Below are positions 5,501 to 9,762 of a stretch of DNA of 9,762 bases, piece by piece. The stretch is from positions 1 through 9,762 of the forward strand of contig CALKWL010000178.1 of NCBI GenBank assembly GCA_938004235.1, in the 5' to 3' direction. The notes under the pieces are model-generated. The model made no database searches, was not told the origin of the DNA, and saw only the letters and a list, made by a program, of their open reading frames with translations. Position 1 is the stretch's first letter. Each line of letters begins with the position of its first letter. This DNA is from an uncultured Gammaproteobacteria bacterium (lineage in GTDB: Bacteria; Pseudomonadota; Gammaproteobacteria; Halothiobacillales; Halothiobacillaceae). The translations under genes and the position numbers were made by a program.

Positions 5501-8468
5501 AAAACCGATCCACTTCTTGCCACCGGACCTCACCGTCATCGACCGTGAATAACTGCTGCCAAGCAAAATCTACGTTCCCACGGCCAATGGGCTTGACGCC
5601 GCTCGGGTCTGTCGGATGGATACCCAGAGTCACCATTCGCTGGAGCATCGGTTTGACGGTTGAATCTGAAGGATTGACCTCAAGATCCACGGCGTCTCTC
5701 AATCTGACTGAGTCATCGTCAGCATTGAAGGTCTCCAACTGCCGCTGCTCCCTTCCTAATTCGCCAATTCGCTCTGCATTGGAAACCGGATCAGTGGTGG
5801 CAAGTTGCCCGATTTCTAGCTTGATCGCCGCTAGTCTTGTTCGAACCTCGTCCTGGGAAAGCATTCTTTGCGCGGAACTGACAATTTCCGAAATTAGGAG
5901 CCCCCTCCTCACATCTTCATGATGGCGTCCTTCTAAGTCCAACGCCGCTCTAGCCGCGTCTTGTCGACTGTCTGCAAAAGATACGAGGCGGGCCTCTGGA
6001 TCCTCCCGCTTGAGATCGGACAGCAACTCACTTGCCAACAACTGTGTCGTTTTGGCGAAGCCGACCCGAAAATTTCGAATTGGCGAATGCCGCATTGGAG
6101 CTGGTCGAAACTTGTACGACTCGCCACAACAAGGGCACTGGAAAGGCACTGCCGATCCTGCATCCGAGGGACCTTGGAATCGCCTACTGGGGTAGCAGTC
6201 TCTTCTAAGACCATCATACAAGAAGCCACGAATGCCGCCCGGCTCCTGTAGTTCAGCCCGGCCGATTGAAACAACACCCGTCGAGGGATTTAGCTTTGCT
6301 GGCAGCCAATTCCCGGGGCCATCGCTTTGTTGCAGTTCCTCCTGTCCATATGGAGCAAAACGGTCCACCACTGGCAGAAAGATTGCGAAGTCCTCTGCAC
6401 TCAGATCCTCAAATAGTCGGCCCTTCGCCTCTTCTGGCAGAGCCTCTGGATCCGGGTCATGAGGCAGCAACTCGACCCTACCCGTTGCCCCCTGACTGCG
6501 CATTCCCCCAAAAAACAGATAACCGCAACACTCGCAGTACAGCAGTTCGAAGAACCGTGGGCGACGATGCTCTCCAGGACTCCCTCCTAGCTTCTTTCCC
6601 CGCTCGACTGAAAGCTCACCATAGAACGCCTCGATACGACCATTCGCATCGCTACCGGGATCTGCGGTTCGTGGAGCTGCAAACAAGCCTTCAATGGCAC
6701 GCAGAAACCAATGCGTTCTAAATGAACTTAAACCGTTATCGAGTCCGTTGCCCGCAAGCTCGGCGAAAGCTCTAATACATATCAGCCGTCGAAGCGCTTG
6801 TAGCGCTGACTTGGAATCAGAGAACAGCCGATCCGCCATCATTTCTACAGAGGTAGCCCGGACCGCACTGCCGTCCGCACAGGAGACCTCTAATAGCAAG
6901 GTTGCGCGCTCAACGATCGCCCGTGGTAACGCTTGGTCAGCCACATCACCATCTTCAATGCCCAATGAAACCGCCAAGGCTCTCCACGCCCCTGGAGCTT
7001 CGTCGGGGCCACTCGGTAGACTTCCGTCGTTGGGAAATAGTGCATCGTAGACCGCAATGAGCCGGTCGGCATTCGGAAGGCGGTCTGGACGAGTTGTAGA
7101 AATTGAGGTGACACCCTGCACAACGGCATCCTGCCATTGTTCCCTCGTTCCGCCTTGGCCAAGCCCCTGAGACCCAAAGAACGCCCAAAGGTAGTCCAAA
7201 CTGCGCTGCCCATCTTGACCAATCATTGGCAGTGACGCGCTTGATGAAAGTACCCGCAGCTTGTGGCAATGCGCTGGGTCATTTAGTCCCAAACGGGTGA
7301 ACAACAGACGCAACAGAAAGGCAACCTCTGTCCCAGCGGTGCCACGCTGCAGGTGGAGCTCATCGACGACAATAAAGAAGTATGCATCCGGGTCACTTAG
7401 CAGCCAGTTTCTAGTCTGCGTCCAGATCGATTCTTCCACCTCCCTAGCGAGCATCGTCGACAACATGCTGGTATTGGTAATCAATACGTCTGGGGGGAAC
7501 TGTTGCATCTCCCAGCGGTCCAGCATTTCACCACCAAGGGTGCGCTGAAAATTGAAAGGGAGATCGGCGTCGCCGTCTCGTTGTGCCTGCTCGTTCGCTT
7601 CCCGGCTAGTCGCCTCGGCCGAGGAATACCATCGGCGCAGCTCTGCCACACGGCGCCTAACCCGACTGATTTCATCCCGCTCACCTGAACGCCGCGGATG
7701 CTGAAGCCATCCCGTGACGGGTGTGGCGCTGGTATATCTGCCGAAGAATATGCGGTTACCCGCTGCCTCTTCATCAAGCACACGGTGCGCGTCTGTCGAG
7801 TCCAAAGCCTTCCGTAAACGCACTAATTGGTCCTCTACCAGTGCATTCATCGGGTAGAGAATCAATGCCCTCACTGCTTTTGGGCGAGCAGCCGGCTCGA
7901 CACTTCTCATTGACGAGACATCTTGTGGCTGAGGATTGTCGGCTCGCCACCAAGGAGACCAGGTCTTATAGCTAACCGCTGGCCAACGGCGCGCCTCCTT
8001 CGAAATTGTTGCCAATATTGGCAATAGAAACGCCTCTGTCTTGCCCGAGCCTGTTCCGGAAGTAACGATACCGGGAGTGCATTCGCTTACCCCTTTTCTA
8101 AGCATCTCAAGCTGATGCTGATACAGGCCAAAACTTGCTCTCAAGTCGCCCGTTCGATCGTCCGGCTCAGCTGGAATCAACCCAGCCATTGTCAATCTCG
8201 CAAAGAAAGCAACCTCCTCCCGTGCAAACTCCGGGAGCCATGACGAAGCATTTCCTGGCTCGCTTAGTTGGTCGATTCGGAGGCCTTCGCTAGGACCCAG
8301 ATAACGCGGCACTGGCTCTATTAGCGGAGACGTGCAAAGTGTGCCTGGCATTTCAAGCAGCACCCGCCGGGCCGATTGGACTGAATCGTGTCGAATTCGG
8401 AATGCAGTCTCCAAGTAGGTTATGTAGAAACTGCGAAGCCGTTCGAAAGCATCAAAAGGATTCCTCAT
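2577..8468 (-). CDS. druE: giant SF2 helicase with DUF1998-type C-terminus, DruE-like (Druantia defence)
   Basis: A 1963-residue superfamily 2 helicase, an ATP-driven nucleic-acid translocase expected in the cytoplasm. RecA domain 1: LYQHQL (115-120), Walker A TSGTGSGKT (136-144, Lys143), motif Ia LYPMNALVEDQ (204-214), DEAH-type box VVDELH (367-372) and motif III-like SSSAS (408-412). RecA domain 2: SFADSRQDAARAA (830-842), motif V TTTMEVGVDIG (1243-1253) and motif VI QQRVGRAGRRG (1271-1281, arginine finger). Long insertions carry cysteine pairs: CECCG (645-649), CPCCG (778-782), CENCG/CTRC (1135-1153) and CGNCG/CSIC (1537-1556), probably zinc ribbons. The C-terminus has C-x3-C-x2-C-x-C (Cys1822, 1826, 1829, 1831), typical of DUF1998/MrfB-like domains. 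Helicase and DUF1998 in one chain of about 2000 residues is the DruE arrangement; DISARM splits them into DrmA and DrmB. All motifs look intact, with no frameshift. The start overlaps the upstream stop (ATGA). I am sure of a DUF1998-type helicase and fairly sure of the DruE assignment. Confidence 0.9.
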   Translation of the reverse strand: MRNPFDAFERLRSFYITYLETAFRIRHDSVQSARRVLLEMPGTLCTSPLIEPVPRYLGPSEGLRIDQLSEPGNASSWLPEFAREEVAFFARLTMAGLIPAEPDDRTGDLRASFGLYQHQLEMLRKGVSECTPGIVTSGTGSGKTEAFLLPILATISKEARRWPAVSYKTWSPWWRADNPQPQDVSSMRSVEPAARPKAVRALILYPMNALVEDQLVRLRKALDSTDAHRVLDEEAAGNRIFFGRYTSATPVTGWLQHPRRSGERDEISRVRRRVAELRRWYSSAEATSREANEQAQRDGDADLPFNFQRTLGGEMLDRWEMQQFPPDVLITNTSMLSTMLAREVEESIWTQTRNWLLSDPDAYFFIVVDELHLQRGTAGTEVAFLLRLLFTRLGLNDPAHCHKLRVLSSSASLPMIGQDGQRSLDYLWAFFGSQGLGQGGTREQWQDAVVQGVTSISTTRPDRLPNADRLIAVYDALFPNDGSLPSGPDEAPGAWRALAVSLGIEDGDVADQALPRAIVERATLLLEVSCADGSAVRATSVEMMADRLFSDSKSALQALRRLICIRAFAELAGNGLDNGLSSFRTHWFLRAIEGLFAAPRTADPGSDANGRIEAFYGELSVERGKKLGGSPGEHRRPRFFELLYCECCGYLFFGGMRSQGATGRVELLPHDPDPEALPEEAKGRLFEDLSAEDFAIFLPVVDRFAPYGQEELQQSDGPGNWLPAKLNPSTGVVSIGRAELQEPGGIRGFLYDGLRRDCYPSRRFQGPSDAGSAVPFQCPCCGESYKFRPAPMRHSPIRNFRVGFAKTTQLLASELLSDLKREDPEARLVSFADSRQDAARAALDLEGRHHEDVRRGLLISEIVSSAQRMLSQDEVRTRLAAIKLEIGQLATTDPVSNAERIGELGREQRQLETFNADDDSVRLRDAVDLEVNPSDSTVKPMLQRMVTLGIHPTDPSGVKPIGRGNVDFAWQQLFTVDDGEVRWQEVDRFSPELADARSLVVESLRELVNSTVFNRTYFSIEGAGLGYPCFSLNPGESRNDVAPLDALLRVLSDQYRYTPSQFDRNRLDEWQSWSDTPPNSRVRMFALASWGAQLAPERFGQFLIRLQAEGHGRGIIRAHAIRVRVPAEQEGFWRCENCGRIHLHRGTGTCTRCYRPLNEAPSGIVSDLRKDNYLGVRFAHANMECRLRAEELTGMTANPSARLRRFKGILIRDDDDILPQGQDIQVPRVLEKAAKTIDVLSVTTTMEVGVDIGSLRAVFQANMPPQRFNYQQRVGRAGRRGQAFPAVLTVCRSRSHDLHYFRFPERITGDPPPPPFLSSDLALIAQRLVRKAWLIEAFKGLRQTWSGEWPADMMPRPDSHGEFIRVLEYRNDPSFSTRLASALDATIRFRDEFCEWCCADIALTSSEVLTGLSPNEVMADLDEVTDVDEYMAKGLAEALAESGRFPMYGMPTRVRALYTKLLGGRLAGRVELTSIDRDLELAIQEFAPGQELVQDKRVHRAVGYAGYIPPAMFRRRGEWRLDSLVDGLGPSSEINECGNCGSANQSGLLAMTCSICGASLDPDSTRICYVPRAFITDFDPKYRGDDEVRSTRATKTSIAGDRLPTMHGVSGTNASVGLNRQATLYRLNRGERTDNGWTGFNAEFGHIRVRTHDERELATVRDIWVDQETIRRGTGFQVDATRGPVRGFYLSAPRVTDSLLLHPTEVPRGLEFQRQQDPQPPVPLPTTIGFRAGILSASYMLVYEAASALDVDPDEFEVLAPRMIPGADGSPRPVLQIADSLVNGSGLCDALAGTQSGRPLVIDMIESILDRPYLSENHRESCDQACYECLCRFGNQQWHGLLDWRLGLSTLLVLMNPRFRAGLDGNFDWPGLTDWPEMAGRYADDVAEVFGGNRIQVAGLELAELRPRHWLAVTHPFWDWSYLLEERRDLEQFIAAGNRVLPATTFDLSRRMASTVERIKALN
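8465..8468 (-). promoter_or_regulatory. ATGA stop/start overlap coupling two genes
   Basis: The minus strand reads AAAGAATGAGG. TGA (8467-8465) stops the upstream gene and ATG (8468-8466) starts the helicase. Only a weak purine stretch (GAGTAAAGA) precedes the ATG, so translation of the helicase probably depends on ribosomes finishing the upstream gene. This implies the two proteins are made together and probably act together. Confidence 0.85.
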
Positions 8469-9709
8469 TCTTTACTCGCCGTATTGAAATACTCGGATAT
8501 GCGCTGCCAGGCCTGAGCCTGAGAAAGCTGGTTCAGTCGACTGAAAACTTTTTCGTAGTTCTTTTCAGATTGGTCCGGTGCTTTTGGAGACGGCGAGCGA
8601 CCCAAAATCATTGCGGCAATCGCTTCCCCGATCGCGCGTTCGGGGTCTTTGATGAGCTTCAAATAGACGGCAAAGACGCTCGCGAGATCAGCCTCTGCAA
8701 GCGACACGCCGGACGCCCGGGTCCAGCGCAATAGATACGAAGGGTCATATCCCTCTGGCGAGACTGTCAGAGCGTCATACAGAGGACCAGCAATCCGCGA
8801 GTGATTGGGCGGCGATTGGTCAGCCAGTGCAACACCGCTCATCTCCTCATGGTCACTTGGAACCACAGCCAGTTGGGTACCGAGTTCCGTCGACACTCGA
8901 TAGGTTGCATCTCCGCCATATAGCGTACCGATGATCTTCAATCTTCGCGGCAACGAAAGAAGTTTGTACCGACCATCGTCTCGTTTCCAACCAAACGCAC
9001 TCGCCCCGGCTTGACAAGGCAACAACAACTCCGGAAGAAATGCTTCGAGCGGCGCTCGATTGCATCCGGACAAGACCACAACGGAGCATTCATCTTCTGA
9101 GGAAGTCGAGAGAAAATCACCAAGAGTCGCGATACCCTCCGCAGACGTCGCTGCTACGGGGGTGATTGGTGAATCCAATAGATCCGATACGCCAAAAGTG
9201 GTGGTGCTAACGGATACACGGACGGAACGATCTGCAGCAATAACACTGGCAATCGCTAATGCCACGCGATCTGCGCTCGGCCCAAGAACCAAAGAAACTC
9301 GGTGCGCCAGAATCGTCGCCAGCGCGACCTGCATCATGTACGGATCCACCACCACGCTAGACGCCCATCCGACCACAGCCTTTGTAAGGTCCTCTGTTTT
9401 CTCGATCAACGCAATGGGGCGATTTGCGCTCTTGGCCGACACCTCAGCAGGTTGATCTTCAGCAACCCAATCCAGACGAACCGCTCGCTTTAAAGCATCC
9501 AGCAGGCCATGCCGGGCCAGCGCCTCTAGTGGCGCATCGGTGATGTCCCGAATTGCTCCTCGAACTCCATCCCTGAGCGCCTGAAGTTCGTGCGAAGTCC
9601 GCTCTACTTCCGCCCTGGTATGTGCAAGTTCATCTACCGCGGAAGTTTGTTCGTCCTCAATCTCTCTCTGCCGCGCCTCTCTAAACTCCGCGAGCTCGTC
9701 TGCTAGCCG
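8465..9709 (-). CDS. partial gene: coiled coil plus degenerate McrB-like AAA+ domain
   Basis: The 3' part of a larger gene; 414 residues are visible and the frame stays open up to the right adapter. The GTG at 9442 is internal, because 89 upstream codons are open and protein-like. Residues 1-60 are charged and helical (for example LADELEAFREARQREIEDE), probably a coiled coil. Residues 125-290 follow the McrB/AAA_5 pattern: LATILAHRVSLVLG-PSADRVALA (Walker A region), VRVSVSTTTFGVSDLLD, VVVLSGCNRAPLEAFLPEL (Walker B region) and LPRRLKIIGTLYGGDATYRVS (sensor 1 region). The key residues are missing: GPSADRVA lacks the GKT/S, SGCNRAP replaces the usual DEINRAP, GTLY replaces GTVN, and TQLAV replaces the typical DRA segment. 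It is thus probably a non-hydrolysing structural AAA+ relative. A helical C-terminal region follows (LLRWTRASGVSLAEADLASV). By position it could be a DruG- or DruH-type partner of DruE, but I cannot confirm family membership from sequence alone. Confidence 0.85.
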   Translation of the reverse strand, partial: RLADELAEFREARQREIEDEQTSAVDELAHTRAEVERTSHELQALRDGVRGAIRDITDAPLEALARHGLLDALKRAVRLDWVAEDQPAEVSAKSANRPIALIEKTEDLTKAVVGWASSVVVDPYMMQVALATILAHRVSLVLGPSADRVALAIASVIAADRSVRVSVSTTTFGVSDLLDSPITPVAATSAEGIATLGDFLSTSSEDECSVVVLSGCNRAPLEAFLPELLLPCQAGASAFGWKRDDGRYKLLSLPRRLKIIGTLYGGDATYRVSTELGTQLAVVPSDHEEMSGVALADQSPPNHSRIAGPLYDALTVSPEGYDPSYLLRWTRASGVSLAEADLASVFAVYLKLIKDPERAIGEAIAAMILGRSPSPKAPDQSEKNYEKVFSRLNQLSQAQAWQRISEYFNTASKE

Positions 9710-9762
9710 AGATCGGAAGAGCGTCGTGTAGGGAAAGAGTGTAGATCTCGGGGGTCTGCGTA
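9710..9762 (+). other. Illumina universal (P5-side) adapter (non-biological)
   Basis: From 9710 the sequence is the reverse complement of the TruSeq universal adapter, starting AGATCGGAAGAGCGTCGTGT and continuing through GTAGATCTCGG to 9751. The last 11 bases match the expected continuation except at about three positions (9752, 9757 and 9758), consistent with low-quality read ends. The gene to the left is therefore truncated by the library end, not by a natural break. Confidence 0.97.

Noticed and set aside
2577..8468. DISARM (DrmA/DrmB) assignment for the helicase
   Set aside because: DISARM has separate DrmA and DrmB genes plus a phospholipase D-like DrmC. Here helicase and DUF1998-type parts are one chain, and no DrmC-like gene is visible. 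DISARM class 2 also has a cytosine methylase, so the alternative was considered seriously.

Overview
The window is an assembled fragment with Illumina library adapter at both ends. Positions 1-46 and 9710-9762 match TruSeq-type adapter, so the biological sequence is about 47-9709 and both of its ends are artificial. Base composition looks mid-50s % G+C (judged from a few lines, not counted). Gene families, strong purine-rich ribosome sites and the tight operon layout fit a proteobacterium, but nothing fixes a genus. No tRNA, rRNA, transposase, integrase or CRISPR array was seen.

Every gene I can support lies on the minus strand, so the window reads right to left. (1) 9709-8465: 3' part of a gene cut by the right adapter, encoding a coiled coil followed by a McrB-like AAA+ fold whose catalytic motifs look eroded. 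(2) 8468-2577: a 1963-residue superfamily 2 helicase with several cysteine clusters and a C-terminal DUF1998-type Cys cluster. Its start overlaps the previous stop by 4 bp (ATGA). This is the architecture of DruE, the signature protein of Druantia anti-phage systems. (3) 2522-1464: a complete cytosine-5 DNA methyltransferase. (4) 1434-958: a Vsr-family mismatch/strand endonuclease. (5) 957-514: about 440 bp with no convincing gene. (6) 513-76: a small membrane protein of unknown function.

Genes 1-4 look like one defence operon. The helicase and its coupled upstream partner would form the effector or sensor core. The methyltransferase would mark host DNA, and Vsr would either repair T:G mismatches left by deaminated 5-methylcytosine or supply a nuclease. 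The arrangement does not match Druantia types as I remember them: type II carries a cytosine methylase (DruM) with DruF and DruG, and type III is DruH plus DruE. Here a DruE-like gene follows a pseudo-AAA+ gene and is itself followed by methylase and vsr. It may be a Druantia II/III intermediate or an undescribed subtype. The missing 5' end of gene 1 and whatever lies upstream of it are needed to decide.
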